Shown: piece after piece, positions 23,246 to 32,053 of the stretch
Layout of the letters: each line of letters begins with the position of its first letter
How positions within the stretch are numbered: the stretch's first letter is position 1
Origin: Achromobacter mucicolens
Lineage (GTDB): Bacteria; Pseudomonadota; Gammaproteobacteria; Burkholderiales; Burkholderiaceae_B
Assembly: GCF_902859725.1 (NCBI RefSeq)
Contig: NZ_CADIJP010000013.1
Location: forward strand, 62,001-126,000
Length of the DNA: 64,000 nucleotides
Direction of reading: 5' to 3'
Notes under the pieces: model-generated
Databases searched by the model: none
What the model saw: only the letters and a program-made list of their open reading frames with translations
What the model was told of the DNA's origin: nothing
Program-made: the position numbers and the translations under genes

Positions 23246-24553
23246 TCAGGGTGCGTGGCGCGCGGCGGCTTCGGGGGCGGGGGCAAGCCGGGCGCCGCGC
23301 GCATCGCAGTAACGGCTTGCCAGCACCGAGCCGGCCACGGCCACGATGACGGGAACGAGAAAGGCCTGGTCGACCCGGGTGAACTCCAGGATCAGCACCA
23401 CCGCGGTGAGCGGCATGCGCATCGACGAGGCCAGAAAGGCGGCGGCGCCCACGACGGCAAACGCGCCGGGCGGCGAGTCGGGCCAGGCCATATTCCACAG
23501 GCCGCCCAGCACGACCGCAATCGACGCGCCCACGGCAACGGCCGGGGTGAGCAGACCGCCCGCCGCGCCGGCGCGCAGCGTGCAGACGACGACGGCCACT
23601 TTCATCAGCGCCAGCGTGGCCGCCAGGGCGAGGGTCAGGTCATTGTCAAAGCTCAGTTGCGCCGGCCCCTTGCCGTTGCCCAGCAGCGCGGGCAGGTAGA
23701 TCGCCAGCAGCCCGAGCAGGGTGAAATTGATCAGGCACGCCACGGGCAGCCGCCAGCCGCGGGCCGCATTGCGGCGCGCGGCTTCGGTCAGGCGCTGCCA
23801 GACGTGGGCCGCGCAGCCGAAGACAGGCCCGGCGACGATGGCCCAGACGACAAGGCTGGAACTGATCTGCATGGGAGGAACGGCGTACTGGATCACGTTG
23901 CCCAAGCCCGCCCAGGCCACCACCGCGCCGATGCAGCAAGCCGCCAGCGCCGCGGCCCCGGCGGGCCAGGCGAAGGACCCCACCAGCACTTCCAGGACAA
24001 AGAGCGTCGCGCCGAGCGGCACGTTGTACACGGCGGCCAGCCCCGCGCCCGCGCCGCAGGCAATGACGAGACTGTGCTGCGCGGGCGGCAGGCGCAGCAG
24101 CGCGGCCAATCGGCCGCCTGCCAACGCGCCGACTTCGCGCGGCGCCACCTCGCGCCCCAGCGGCGAGCCCAGCCCCACCGTCACGATCTGCAGGATGGCA
24201 TGCGCCATCGTCGTCAGCGCAGGCATCCCGCGCGTGGTGTCGGACACCGCCGCCTTCACGCTGACCAGAGGACGGCCATAGTGATGGATCAGCCACCATC
24301 CGCCACCGGCCGCTACACCGCACAGCACCAGCGCCATCACGCGGCGCGCGCCGCTGGCGGCTTGCACGCCTTCCAGGAAGGTCTCGTGGTTGACGATCTG
24401 GCCCTCGGCGTAGCCATATGCCAGATGCTGCACGGCATGGAGCAGCATTCCGAGCAACATGCCGCCCAGCCCCGCGAACAGGCCGGTCAGGATCACCGCG
24501 AGCAGAAAGCGCGGGCGCAGCCAGGACGGATCATCGGGCTTCAGGTCGTTCAT
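23246..24553 (-). CDS. CLC-family chloride channel/antiporter
   Basis: A 435-aa polytopic membrane protein. CLC signature regions are present: GLGSPLGREVAPREVGA corresponds to GSGIPx...GREGP, followed by GAGAGLAAVYNVPLGATLF and, near the C terminus, GAAAFLASSMRMPLTAVVL. The Gly-Arg-Glu carries the external gating glutamate, but the next residues are VAP rather than GP, a variant selectivity loop. No CBS domains. The start at 24553 (MNDLKPDDPS) is chosen over an upstream in-frame ATG because the extension is basic and low-complexity. It is the first gene of the pair with the YdeP-like gene; bacterial CLC antiporters support acid resistance. Confidence 0.88.
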   Translation of the reverse strand: MNDLKPDDPSWLRPRFLLAVILTGLFAGLGGMLLGMLLHAVQHLAYGYAEGQIVNHETFLEGVQAASGARRVMALVLCGVAAGGGWWLIHHYGRPLVSVKAAVSDTTRGMPALTTMAHAILQIVTVGLGSPLGREVAPREVGALAGGRLAALLRLPPAQHSLVIACGAGAGLAAVYNVPLGATLFVLEVLVGSFAWPAGAAALAACCIGAVVAWAGLGNVIQYAVPPMQISSSLVVWAIVAGPVFGCAAHVWQRLTEAARRNAARGWRLPVACLINFTLLGLLAIYLPALLGNGKGPAQLSFDNDLTLALAATLALMKVAVVVCTLRAGAAGGLLTPAVAVGASIAVVLGGLWNMAWPDSPPGAFAVVGAAAFLASSMRMPLTAVVLILEFTRVDQAFLVPVIVAVAGSVLASRYCDARGARLAPAPEAAARHAP

Positions 24554-24899
24554 ACCAGGATGGGCTCCTGTCGTTTGGCGCGCCGATGCATCCAGGCGCG
24601 CATTGCGATGAGGCAGTGTAGGGGGCGTTCCTTTCAAAGCGGCCATTACCAGCCGAAAACCCATACCTATTGGTTAGGCATTAATCCCGAATTCTCTTGC
24701 TTGCCGTCAAATACAGACCAAACTTCGGCTTTATTTCAAATAGTATCCAAGTAATTCAGTACTTATACTTCCCGTTCCATTCGATGGACGGGCGCCACGC
24801 AGAGCAACGCGGAGCATTTAGTCCCAGTCCGATTTCAACCGATTCGAGGCATTGCTACCGTCGCGTCCTCGATGACCCACGCGTAACGGGAGTGAAGAA
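24554..24899. promoter_or_regulatory. Divergent intergenic region between the CLC gene and the lipoprotein operon
   Basis: A 346-bp gene-free stretch. Positions about 24650-24785 are AT-rich and should hold promoters for both directions; TATACT at 24764-24769 is a possible -10 for the rightward operon, but no good -35 is spaced for it. GGGAG just before 24900 is the ribosome-binding site of the CsgG-like gene. No repeat or terminator was seen. Confidence 0.4.
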
Positions 24900-25598
24900 G
24901 TGGCGCTTTACCAGAGAACGATGTTGAGCAAGGCGATGAAGATCGGCGCGCTGGCGCTGTTGTCGGGAGTGATGGCCGGCTGCGCGACCGAGCGTTCGCA
25001 AGCCTTGGCCGTGCCGGCCGTCGCGGCCGCCAGCAAGCCCTACGCGGGCGTGCGCAGCCCCATTTCGGTCGGCAAGTTCGACAACCGCACCAACTACCTG
25101 CGCGGCGTGTTCTCGGATGGCGTGGACCGGCTGGGCGGCCAAGCCAAGACGATTCTGGTCAGCCACCTGCAGCGCAGCGGCCGATTCCAGGTGATGGACC
25201 GCGACAACCTGTCCGAAATCGCGCGGGAAGCCGCGTTCAACAAGAAGGCCGCGCAGATCAAGGGCGCGCGCTACGTCGTCACGGGCGATGTGACGGCCTT
25301 CGGCCGCAAGGTCACCGGCGACCAGCAACTGTTCGGCATCCTGGGCCGCGGCAAGGAGCAGGTGGCTTACGCCAAGGTCGACCTGAACGTGGTGGATGCG
25401 ACGACCTCGGAAGTGGTCTATTCCGCCTCGGGTGCCGGCGAATACAGCCTGTCCAACCGTGAAGTCGTCGGTTTTGGCGGCACGGCCGGCTACGACTCCA
25501 CCCTGAACGGCAAGGTGCTGGACCTGGCCATCCGTGAAGCCGTGGACCGTCTGGTCGACGGCATCGAGCAGGGCGCCTGGCAGCCCGCACGCAACTGA
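24900..25598 (+). CDS. CsgG/HfaB-family outer-membrane lipoprotein
   Basis: A 232-aa lipoprotein. A signal peptide ends at a lipobox-like VMAGC with lipidated C28 (counted from the GTG at 24900). The mature part has the CsgG-family core: ISVGKFDNRT, LVSHLQRSGRFQVMDRDNL and ARYVVTGDVT. CsgG itself is the curli secretion pore, but homologues outside curli operons have other or unknown roles. The GTG at 24900 has GGGAG eight bases upstream; ATGs at 24921 and 24936 are alternatives and also keep the lipobox. It is the first of three lipoprotein genes in one operon, with no curli subunit nearby. Confidence 0.88.
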   Translation: MALYQRTMLSKAMKIGALALLSGVMAGCATERSQALAVPAVAAASKPYAGVRSPISVGKFDNRTNYLRGVFSDGVDRLGGQAKTILVSHLQRSGRFQVMDRDNLSEIAREAAFNKKAAQIKGARYVVTGDVTAFGRKVTGDQQLFGILGRGKEQVAYAKVDLNVVDATTSEVVYSASGAGEYSLSNREVVGFGGTAGYDSTLNGKVLDLAIREAVDRLVDGIEQGAWQPARN

Positions 25599-25609
25599 GG
25601 GAGGCGCGC

Positions 25610-26161
25610 ATGGCAAACCATTTCAATCCCCGCAGTGGCGCCGCATGCGCGCGCGTTGCCCGCGCACTGGCGATCGTGGGCCTGGCCGGCGTGCTGTCGG
25701 CCTGCGCACAGCAGCCCAAGTCCATGTATAGCTGGCAGTCCTACGAGGGCTCGGTCTACGCCTACCTGAAGGACGACGGCGGCGATTACGCGACGCAGAC
25801 GCTCGCCATGGAGAAGAACATCGAGACGGCGCGCGCGGCCAACGCCGAGCTGCCGCCCGGCTTTCGCGCGCATCTGGGCATGCTCTACCTGAAGATGGGC
25901 GACGGCGACAAGGGCGTCGAGCAAATGCAGGGCGAGAAGGCCGCCTTCCCGGAAGCCGCGCCGTTCATGGACTTCCTGCTGCGCAACGCGGGCAAGCCGC
26001 AGACCGTCGCCGCGACGGGCGAGGGCTTGCCGGCGGGGGCGCCCGCCGCGGGGGCGCCTGCCGCGGGATCGCCCGCCGCGGGATCGCCCGCCGCAGGTTC
26101 GCCCGCTCCTGCCAGCCCTGCCGCGCCCGCCGAAGCCGGCACGTTGAAGAAAGGATCGTGA
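25610..26161 (+). CDS. DUF4810-family lipoprotein with C-terminal Ala/Gly/Pro repeats
   Basis: A 183-aa lipoprotein with a long signal peptide and the lipobox LSAC. The middle holds the DUF4810 core (YSWQSYEGSVYAYLKDD, then HLGMLYLKMGDGDKGVEQM). The C terminus is a run of AAGSP-type pentapeptides encoded by 15-bp DNA repeats, likely an extended tether. It starts 11 bp after the CsgG-like gene and overlaps the next gene, in the conserved order CsgG-DUF4810-DUF799 known from many proteobacteria. Function unknown; probably an outer-membrane lipoprotein complex. Confidence 0.88.
   Translation: MANHFNPRSGAACARVARALAIVGLAGVLSACAQQPKSMYSWQSYEGSVYAYLKDDGGDYATQTLAMEKNIETARAANAELPPGFRAHLGMLYLKMGDGDKGVEQMQGEKAAFPEAAPFMDFLLRNAGKPQTVAATGEGLPAGAPAAGAPAAGSPAAGSPAAGSPAPASPAAPAEAGTLKKGS
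26041..26100 (+). repeat. 15-bp in-frame tandem repeat, four units
   Basis: Four consecutive 15-bp units near GCCCGCCGCGGGATC encode AAGSP-type pentapeptides in the DUF4810 lipoprotein. Copy number could vary by slippage without breaking the frame. Confidence 0.8.
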
Positions 26162-26817
26162 TGATGAACAAACTCATGCGTGCCGGCCTCGTGGCCCTCG
26201 CGGCGCTGTTGACGGGTTGCGTGGCGCCGCCGCAGAAGCATGTCGACTACACCGCGTTTCGTGAAAGCAAGCCGGCGTCGATCCTGGTGTTGCCGCCGCT
26301 GAACACGTCGGTGGACGTGGCGGCCACCTCGGCCGTGCTCTCGCAGGCCACGCGCCCGCTCGCTGAATCCGGCTATTACGTCATTCCGGTCGGCGTCATG
26401 GAAGAGACGTTCAAACAGAACGGCCTGACCTCGCCCGACGATATCCATGAACTGCCGGCCGTCAAGCTGCGCGAGATCTTCGGCGCCGATGCGGCGCTGT
26501 ACATGACCGTCAAGCAGTATGGGTCCAGCTACGCGGTCCTGTCCAGCTCGGTCACGGTCTCGATCGACGCGGAACTGCTCGACCTGCGCAACGGCGCCAA
26601 GCTGTGGAGCGGCACGAAGCAGGTGGTGCACGCCAACAACAACAGCAACGGCGGCCTGATCGGCATGCTGGTGCAGGCCGTGGTCGATCAGGTGATCAAC
26701 AATCTGACGGACCGCAGCTACAGCGTGGCCGGCATGACGAACAACCTGCTGCTCAGCGCCGGCACCCCCGGCGGCATTTTGTACGGACCGCGCTCGCCGC
26801 GTTACGAAGCACAGTAA
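26161..26817 (+). CDS. DUF799 (GNA1162-like) lipoprotein
   Basis: A 218-aa lipoprotein with the lipobox LLTGC and a mature domain typical of the DUF799/GNA1162 family: SILVLPPLNTSVDV, YYVIPVGVMEETFKQNG and LREIFGADAALYMTV. The family includes meningococcal GNA1162, a surface-exposed antigen with a fold related to outer-membrane lipoproteins such as TolB-N/CsgG. The start overlaps the upstream stop. An in-frame ATG three bases further on is equally possible. It is the last gene of the operon and is followed by a terminator. Confidence 0.88.
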   Translation: MMNKLMRAGLVALAALLTGCVAPPQKHVDYTAFRESKPASILVLPPLNTSVDVAATSAVLSQATRPLAESGYYVIPVGVMEETFKQNGLTSPDDIHELPAVKLREIFGADAALYMTVKQYGSSYAVLSSSVTVSIDAELLDLRNGAKLWSGTKQVVHANNNSNGGLIGMLVQAVVDQVINNLTDRSYSVAGMTNNLLLSAGTPGGILYGPRSPRYEAQ

Positions 26818-26837
26818 ACCCACCGGATGACGGCTTA

Positions 26838-26876
26838 CGCCCGCGCGCCAACTTCGGCGCGCGGGCGATTTTGTTT
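26838..26876 (+). terminator. Terminator of the lipoprotein operon
   Basis: CGCCCGCGCGCC (26838-26849) pairs with GGCGCGCGGGCG (26856-26867), followed by ATTTTGTTT. Confidence 0.88.
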
Positions 26877-26928
26877 CGACGCCTGGGAGATCACGTGCGC
26901 TGCATGCGCCTTTGCCGGTGCGGATGGT

Positions 26929-27732
26929 TCAGTCCCAGTCCGCCGCCAGACCTTCCGGGCTGACTTCGCGGCCGTTGCGTTCCAGCGCGGCGATCTGCGC
27001 CATGTCTTCGTCCGTCAGGCGCAGGTCCTGGGCGAGCAGGTTGCTGGCCAGGTTTTCGCGCTTGGTGGACGACGGGATCACGGCATAACCCAGTTGCAAC
27101 GCCCAGGCCAGTGCGACCTGCGCGGGCGTGGCCGCGTGGCGCTGCGCGATCTGGCCGATGACCGGATCCTTGAGCACCTTGCCGTAGGCCAGCGTCATGT
27201 ACGAAGTCACCGGGATGCCCGCTTCCTGTAGGAACGCGGTGAGCTTGCGGTTCTGCAGGTAGGGGCTGAGCTCGATCTGGTTGGTGGCGATCTGGTCGCG
27301 GCCCACGGCGGCGATGGCGGCCCGCGTCTCGGCGATGGGAAAGTTGGAAATCCCGATCTGGCGCGTCAGGCCCTGCGCCTTGGCCTCGGCCAGCGCCGTC
27401 ATGAATTCGTCGACGGACACACCGTTGTCCGGTGCGGGCCAATGGATCAGCGTCAGGTCCACATAGTCAGTCCGCAGCTTGGCCAGGCTGTCCTTCAGGC
27501 TGGGGACGAGCTTGTCCTTGGCGTAGTTGGGCACCCAGATCTTGGTGGTGATGTAGAGGTCCGCGCGGGCCACGTTCGATTCCGCGATGGCCTGGCCGAC
27601 GTCGGCCTCGTTTTCGTAGATCTGGGCCGTGTCGATCGCGCGGTAGCCGACGTCCAGCGCGTTGCGCACGGAATCGATGACGGTCTGGCCTTGCAGGCGG
27701 AAGGTGCCGACGCCAAAGGCGGGTATTGGCAT
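26929..27732 (-). CDS. dkgB: 2,5-diketo-D-gluconate reductase B (aldo/keto reductase)
   Basis: A 267-aa NADPH-dependent aldo/keto reductase, the same length as E. coli DkgB. The catalytic tetrad is visible: Asp and Tyr in [11 protein letters not shown], Lys in YITTKIW and His in TLIHWPAP. The cofactor motif near the C terminus is [10 protein letters not shown]. DkgB reduces 2,5-diketogluconate and methylglyoxal and other small aldehydes. It is divergent from a LysR gene, the same arrangement as dkgB-yafC in E. coli, which strengthens the assignment. Confidence 0.9.
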   Translation of the reverse strand: MPIPAFGVGTFRLQGQTVIDSVRNALDVGYRAIDTAQIYENEADVGQAIAESNVARADLYITTKIWVPNYAKDKLVPSLKDSLAKLRTDYVDLTLIHWPAPDNGVSVDEFMTALAEAKAQGLTRQIGISNFPIAETRAAIAAVGRDQIATNQIELSPYLQNRKLTAFLQEAGIPVTSYMTLAYGKVLKDPVIGQIAQRHAATPAQVALAWALQLGYAVIPSSTKRENLASNLLAQDLRLTDEDMAQIAALERNGREVSPEGLAADWD

Positions 27733-27815
27733 GGAAAACTCCTGGGGGGTGTACGGGGCCGGGCCGGCGAGGTCCGGGGATGGCGGTAGTGTGCCCGCCC
27801 TACCCTTGCAAAAAA

Positions 27816-27825
27816 ATACCGGTAT
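27816..27825. promoter_or_regulatory. Palindrome ATACCGGTAT between dkgB and the LysR gene
   Basis: A perfect 10-bp palindrome in the AT-rich part of the divergent spacer, about 30 bp before the LysR start. It is a candidate binding site for the regulator. Confidence 0.35.
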
Positions 27826-27855
27826 CGGCGAAAGACTTTTGATAAAACGTCAACT

Positions 27856-28758
27856 ATGAAAACCACCCTCGACGAAATGCAGGTCTTCATCGCCATCGTG
27901 GACAGCGGCTCGATCACCGCTGCCGCCGAGGTGCTGGGCCAGACCGTTTCCGCAACCAGCCGCACCATGAGCCGGCTTGAAGAAAAGCTGCAGACCACGC
28001 TGATGCGGCGCACGACCCGGCGTCTGGCGCTGACCGAAGAAGGCAAGGCCTACCTGGAGCAGGCGCGCCGCATCATTGCCTCGGTCGAGGAGGCCGAAGA
28101 GCTGATGAACCTGCGGCGCAACCAGCCCGCCGGCCTCTTGCGTGTGGATGCCGCCTCGCCTTTCATGCTGCACGTCATCGCGCCGCTGGCGCCGGCCTAT
28201 CGCACGCGCTATCCGCAGGTGGAGCTGGAACTGACCAGCAACGAAGGCAATATCGACCTCTTGGAGCGGCGCACCGACCTGGCCTTTCGGATCGGGCGAT
28301 TGAAGGACTCGTCGCTGCACGCGGTGGCCTTGGGCACGAGCCGGGTGCGCGTGCTGGCCAGTCCGGGTTATCTGGCGCGGCACGGCACGCCCCGCCGCGC
28401 GGCGGACCTGGCCTCGCACGTGTTGCTGGGCTTTGCGCAACTGGAAGCGCTGAACGAATGGCCGCTGCTCGATGCCGACGGGCAGCCGGTGCACATCAAG
28501 CCGCAGGTGCGCGCCTACAGCGGCGAGACGCTGCGCCAGCTGGCGCTGAACGACGGCGGCATTGTGTGCCTGTCCGACTTCATGACGCGCGCGGACCGCA
28601 AAAGCGGCGCGCTGCAGCCGCTCTTCGTGAAGCAGCTGCTTGAAGTCCGGCAGCCGATCAACGCGGTGTACTACCGGAACACGGCGATCTCCTCGCGCAT
28701 CAAGTCCTTCATCGACTTCGTGGTCGAAACGGTGGGTACGCGCGGCTTCGAGGAATAG
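27856..28758 (+). CDS. LysR-family transcriptional regulator (YafC-like)
   Basis: A 300-aa LysR protein. The N-terminal helix-turn-helix reads SITAAAEVLGQTVSATSRTM, and the effector domain starts near residue 90 (PAGLLRVDAASPF). The divergent position next to dkgB is shared with yafC of E. coli, so it probably controls dkgB and perhaps responds to a reactive aldehyde. Ligand unknown. Confidence 0.9.
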   Translation: MKTTLDEMQVFIAIVDSGSITAAAEVLGQTVSATSRTMSRLEEKLQTTLMRRTTRRLALTEEGKAYLEQARRIIASVEEAEELMNLRRNQPAGLLRVDAASPFMLHVIAPLAPAYRTRYPQVELELTSNEGNIDLLERRTDLAFRIGRLKDSSLHAVALGTSRVRVLASPGYLARHGTPRRAADLASHVLLGFAQLEALNEWPLLDADGQPVHIKPQVRAYSGETLRQLALNDGGIVCLSDFMTRADRKSGALQPLFVKQLLEVRQPINAVYYRNTAISSRIKSFIDFVVETVGTRGFEE

Positions 28759-28854
28759 CGGACCAACGAAGATGTATCCAATGGCGACCCCGGCGGCAGG
28801 GGCGCGGGGCGCGTCCTTATACTGTCCCCGTTTTGTTTTGAACCCTGGATACGT

Positions 28855-29748
28855 ATGAGCATCTTCTCCCGCTTCTTCGGCCGCAACGAGGAATCCGCCG
28901 ATTCCGCCGCCTTGTTGGCCAACCCGGATATTGCGCAGCCGTTGAGCCTGCAGGTCCTGTTTGCCGAACCGCTCGCGATCACCGAGGCGGCGCTGGCCGA
29001 TGCGCTGCGCGCCTACCATCCGACGATGGCCAAGGCGCGCGCGGAAATCGCGCCCGACATGCCGGAATTCCTGGGCATGGCCGGCTGGGACAAGCACGTC
29101 GTGCGGCTGGTGGGCTTCAATGCGCCCTATCCCAAGGATGCGCTCGAGGCCTGCGTCGCGCCATCGCACTATCCCGCCGCGATGAAGGACGAGGTCCGCG
29201 CCCACGCCAGCCACATCATCCTGTACTACGCGGGATTCGAGACCGATCCCTTGGAACAGTACGTGGCGCTGGCGGCGGTGGCCGGCGCATTGACCGGTTT
29301 CAAGGCGCTGGCCGTCCTGAACGAGCATGCGCACACGTCGCTGCCGGCCGGCGTGTTTGCCGCCGAGTCGCTGGGCGAGGAAAGCATGGACCTCTTGCGC
29401 ACGCTGCCGCTGAACATGCTGTATTGCGGTTTCGTGAAGTATGAAGTCGAAGGCGTGCAGGGCGTATGGATGCGCACGTACGGCGGCGATGCCTTCGGCC
29501 TGCCGGACTTCGCCGCGCTGGCGGCAGGGCACGACGAAGGCGAAATCTACTCGACGACGTTCAACAACATCATGAGCTACATGCTGGAAAGCGGCGCCGA
29601 ACTGGCCGCCGGCCACACCATGCAGATCGGCGAGGACGCCTACATGAAGCTGCGCGAGCCGGCCAAGGAAGAGTATTTCCTGGACGGCCCTGGGCAGGTG
29701 CTGGTGGCCGAGATCATCTCGGCCGACCAGATCAACACGCCGGGTTAA
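28855..29748 (+). CDS. DUF4261-domain protein
   Basis: A 297-aa soluble protein starting MSIFSRFFGRNEES. It shows DUF4261-like features: SLQVLFAEPL near residue 38 and a C-terminal AEEYFLDGPGQVLVAE-like end (KEEYFLDGPGQVLV). There is no signal peptide or membrane segment. The family is of unknown function and related to suppressor-of-fused-like stress proteins by size only. The gene is followed 30 bp later by the convergent MFS gene. Confidence 0.75.
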   Translation: MSIFSRFFGRNEESADSAALLANPDIAQPLSLQVLFAEPLAITEAALADALRAYHPTMAKARAEIAPDMPEFLGMAGWDKHVVRLVGFNAPYPKDALEACVAPSHYPAAMKDEVRAHASHIILYYAGFETDPLEQYVALAAVAGALTGFKALAVLNEHAHTSLPAGVFAAESLGEESMDLLRTLPLNMLYCGFVKYEVEGVQGVWMRTYGGDAFGLPDFAALAAGHDEGEIYSTTFNNIMSYMLESGAELAAGHTMQIGEDAYMKLREPAKEEYFLDGPGQVLVAEIISADQINTPG

Positions 29749-29778
29749 GCACCGCGAAGCGGCGCCGGCCCGGGATCC

Positions 29779-31017
29779 TCACGCCGCGTAGCGGCTGGCC
29801 TCGCCGTTGCGGTTATTGGCGGGCCACAGGCGCAGGGCCAGGGCGGCGGCTGCGGCGCCTGCGGCGGTCAGCGTCACGCCGGTCCAGCCCCAGTGGGCCA
29901 GCGCCAGGCTGCCCAGCGCGCCGCCGGCGGCCATGCCGATGAAGACGCCCGTCATCAGGATGGCGTTCAGGCGGCTGCGGGCGGCCGGGTCGATGCCGTA
30001 CACGATGCTCTGATGCGCGATCAGCGAGGTCTGGATGCCCAGGTCGAAGCCGACCGCGGCGCCGCCGATCAGCCACAGCGCGGCGTGAGGGGGCAGGAAG
30101 GGCAGGAAGATCATGGCGGCAAACGACACCATCGTCAGGCCGGCGCCCAGGCTGGCCACGGCCAGCGGGCCCCGCGTGTCGGCCACCCGGCCGGCCAGCG
30201 GCGCGGCCAGGGCGCCCGCTGCGCCAGCCAGGCCGAACGCGCCGGCGGCGCCCGCGCCCAGGTGGAACGGCGCGTCATGCAGCATCACGGCCAGCGTCGA
30301 CCAGAAGGCGCTGAACCCCAGCGACAAGAGGCCCTGCGCGGTCGCGGCGCGGCGCAGGCCGGGATGCTGGCGCCACAGCGTCAGCAGCGAGCCCAGCAAC
30401 GCGCTGTAGGCCAGCCGCGTCGACGGTTCGAAACGCGGCAGGCCGCGCCACAGGGCTGCGCCCAGCGCCACGATGCTGACGGCGGCGGCCGCGAACATCA
30501 TGCGCCAGCCGAACTGCTCGGCCACGAAACCGCTGACCACCCGCGAGAGCAGGATGCCCAGCAAGAGGCCCGTCATGACGGTGCCGACGATCTTGCCGCG
30601 CTGCTCGGCCGGCGCCAGGTGGGCGGCGGCCGGCACGATGTCCTGGGCCAGCGTGGCCGACAGGCCGATGGCGAAGCTGGCGGCCAGCAGCAGACCGATC
30701 GTGGGAGACGCGCCGGCCAGAAGCAGCGCCAGGCTCAGCACGGCGGCCTTGACCAGGATGATGCGCTTGCGGTCATACCGGTCGCCCAGCGGCGCCAGCA
30801 TCAGGATGCCGAACGCGTAGCCCAGCTGCGTCAGCGTCGGAATCCAGCCCAGCGTCTCGGCGCTGGCGTGGATGTCCGCGCCCAGCACGCCGAGCATCGG
30901 CTGGCTGTAGTAAAGGGAAGCGACGCCCAGGCCGGCGCCCACGGCCAGCAGGAAAACCAGGCCGCGCGATAGGGAGGGGTGGGAAATGGGGGATGACATG
31001 GTGGTGTCCGGTGGCAT
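29779..31017 (-). CDS. MFS transporter
   Basis: About 412 aa with 12 predicted membrane helices. The major-facilitator loop motif after helix 2 reads LGDRYDRKR, and YYSQPMLG near the N terminus is common in the YnfM/arabinose-exporter-like group. It is divergent from a LysR gene 79 bp away, a common efflux pump and regulator arrangement. An in-frame ATG at 30999 (MSSPISHPS) is an equally good start. Substrate unknown. Confidence 0.88.
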   Translation of the reverse strand: MPPDTTMSSPISHPSLSRGLVFLLAVGAGLGVASLYYSQPMLGVLGADIHASAETLGWIPTLTQLGYAFGILMLAPLGDRYDRKRIILVKAAVLSLALLLAGASPTIGLLLAASFAIGLSATLAQDIVPAAAHLAPAEQRGKIVGTVMTGLLLGILLSRVVSGFVAEQFGWRMMFAAAAVSIVALGAALWRGLPRFEPSTRLAYSALLGSLLTLWRQHPGLRRAATAQGLLSLGFSAFWSTLAVMLHDAPFHLGAGAAGAFGLAGAAGALAAPLAGRVADTRGPLAVASLGAGLTMVSFAAMIFLPFLPPHAALWLIGGAAVGFDLGIQTSLIAHQSIVYGIDPAARSRLNAILMTGVFIGMAAGGALGSLALAHWGWTGVTLTAAGAAAAALALRLWPANNRNGEASRYAA

Positions 31018-31095
31018 TGGTACGGGGCAAATTCTGGGCTTTCACCCCTGGTTTTGGTAGCCGACCTTCGGGTACATCCGTTATACGATAGGCGT

Positions 31096-32031
31096 ATGAC
31101 CACCCCCGCTCTCCCCGTTGCCGCCGGCACCGACCGCATGCTGCTCATCGAAACCTTCGTGCGCATCGTCGAGGCCGGCAGCTTGTCGGCGGCCGCCGCC
31201 CAGATGGGCGGCACGCAACCCACCGTCAGCCGCCGCCTGCAATTGCTGGAACGCACGATGGGCGTGCGGCTGCTCAAGCGCTCCACCCACGCCATCCGCC
31301 TGACCGAAGATGGGCAGCGCTGCTATGAACGCGGCAAGGAGCTGCTCGCCTCCTTTCAATCATTCGAAAGCGAGGTGCGCGGCGCGGGCGACGAGCCCGC
31401 CGGCATGCTGCGCGTGGTGGCGCCGCACGTCTTCGGCCAGGACCAGTTCATCGAACCGCTGGCCAAGTACCTGAAGCGCTATCCGAACATGCGGGTGGAA
31501 TGGCTGCTGCACGACCGCATGCCGGACCTGATCGCCGAAAACGTCGATTGCGCGATCCGGGTCGGGGCCGTGACGGATCCATCGGTGATCGCCGTGAAGC
31601 TGGGCGAGGTGCCGCGCATCGTCGTGGCGTCGCCGGACCTGCTTGCCGGCGGGCCCGTGCCGCAGGACCCGCCGGAACTGGCGCGACTGCCGTGGCTGGC
31701 GCTGCGCACCTTCTATCGCACCGAGGTGACCCTGACGCATTGCGGCAGCGGCGACAGGCAAAGCTTCGATATCCAGCCGCGCCTGTCCACCGACGGCCTG
31801 CACGCGCTGCGTAATTCGGCCATCCAGGGGCTGGGCGTTGCGTTGGGATCCGCGTGGGCCATGCAGGACGACCTGGCCGCCGGCCGCCTCGTGCACCTGG
31901 CGCCGCAATGGCGCGCCGATGCCCTGCCCGTGTTCCTGGTCTATGCGCCGTCGCGCTTTCAGCCGGCGCGGCTGCGGCGGTTTATCGAGATCATGCGCGA
32001 GCATCTGCCGATGGAGCTGGCCGGACACTGA
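31096..32031 (+). CDS. LysR-family transcriptional regulator, divergent from the MFS gene
   Basis: A 311-aa regulator with a LysR helix-turn-helix (SLSAAAAQMGGTQPTVSRRL) and an effector domain that starts PAGMLRVVAPHVFGQ. The ATG at 31096 has AGGCGT upstream; earlier in-frame codons would extend into the divergent promoter. It probably regulates the adjacent exporter. Confidence 0.9.
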   Translation: MTTPALPVAAGTDRMLLIETFVRIVEAGSLSAAAAQMGGTQPTVSRRLQLLERTMGVRLLKRSTHAIRLTEDGQRCYERGKELLASFQSFESEVRGAGDEPAGMLRVVAPHVFGQDQFIEPLAKYLKRYPNMRVEWLLHDRMPDLIAENVDCAIRVGAVTDPSVIAVKLGEVPRIVVASPDLLAGGPVPQDPPELARLPWLALRTFYRTEVTLTHCGSGDRQSFDIQPRLSTDGLHALRNSAIQGLGVALGSAWAMQDDLAAGRLVHLAPQWRADALPVFLVYAPSRFQPARLRRFIEIMREHLPMELAGH

Positions 32032-32053
32032 CGCCGGCCCTCGCGCCTGCCGG

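Noticed and set aside
21518-24754. Very long open frame on the plus strand opposite the YdeP and CLC genes
   Set aside because: Its sequence is Arg/Gly/His/Gln-rich with no domain. Long antisense frames are common at this GC content, and both opposite genes have strong family matches.
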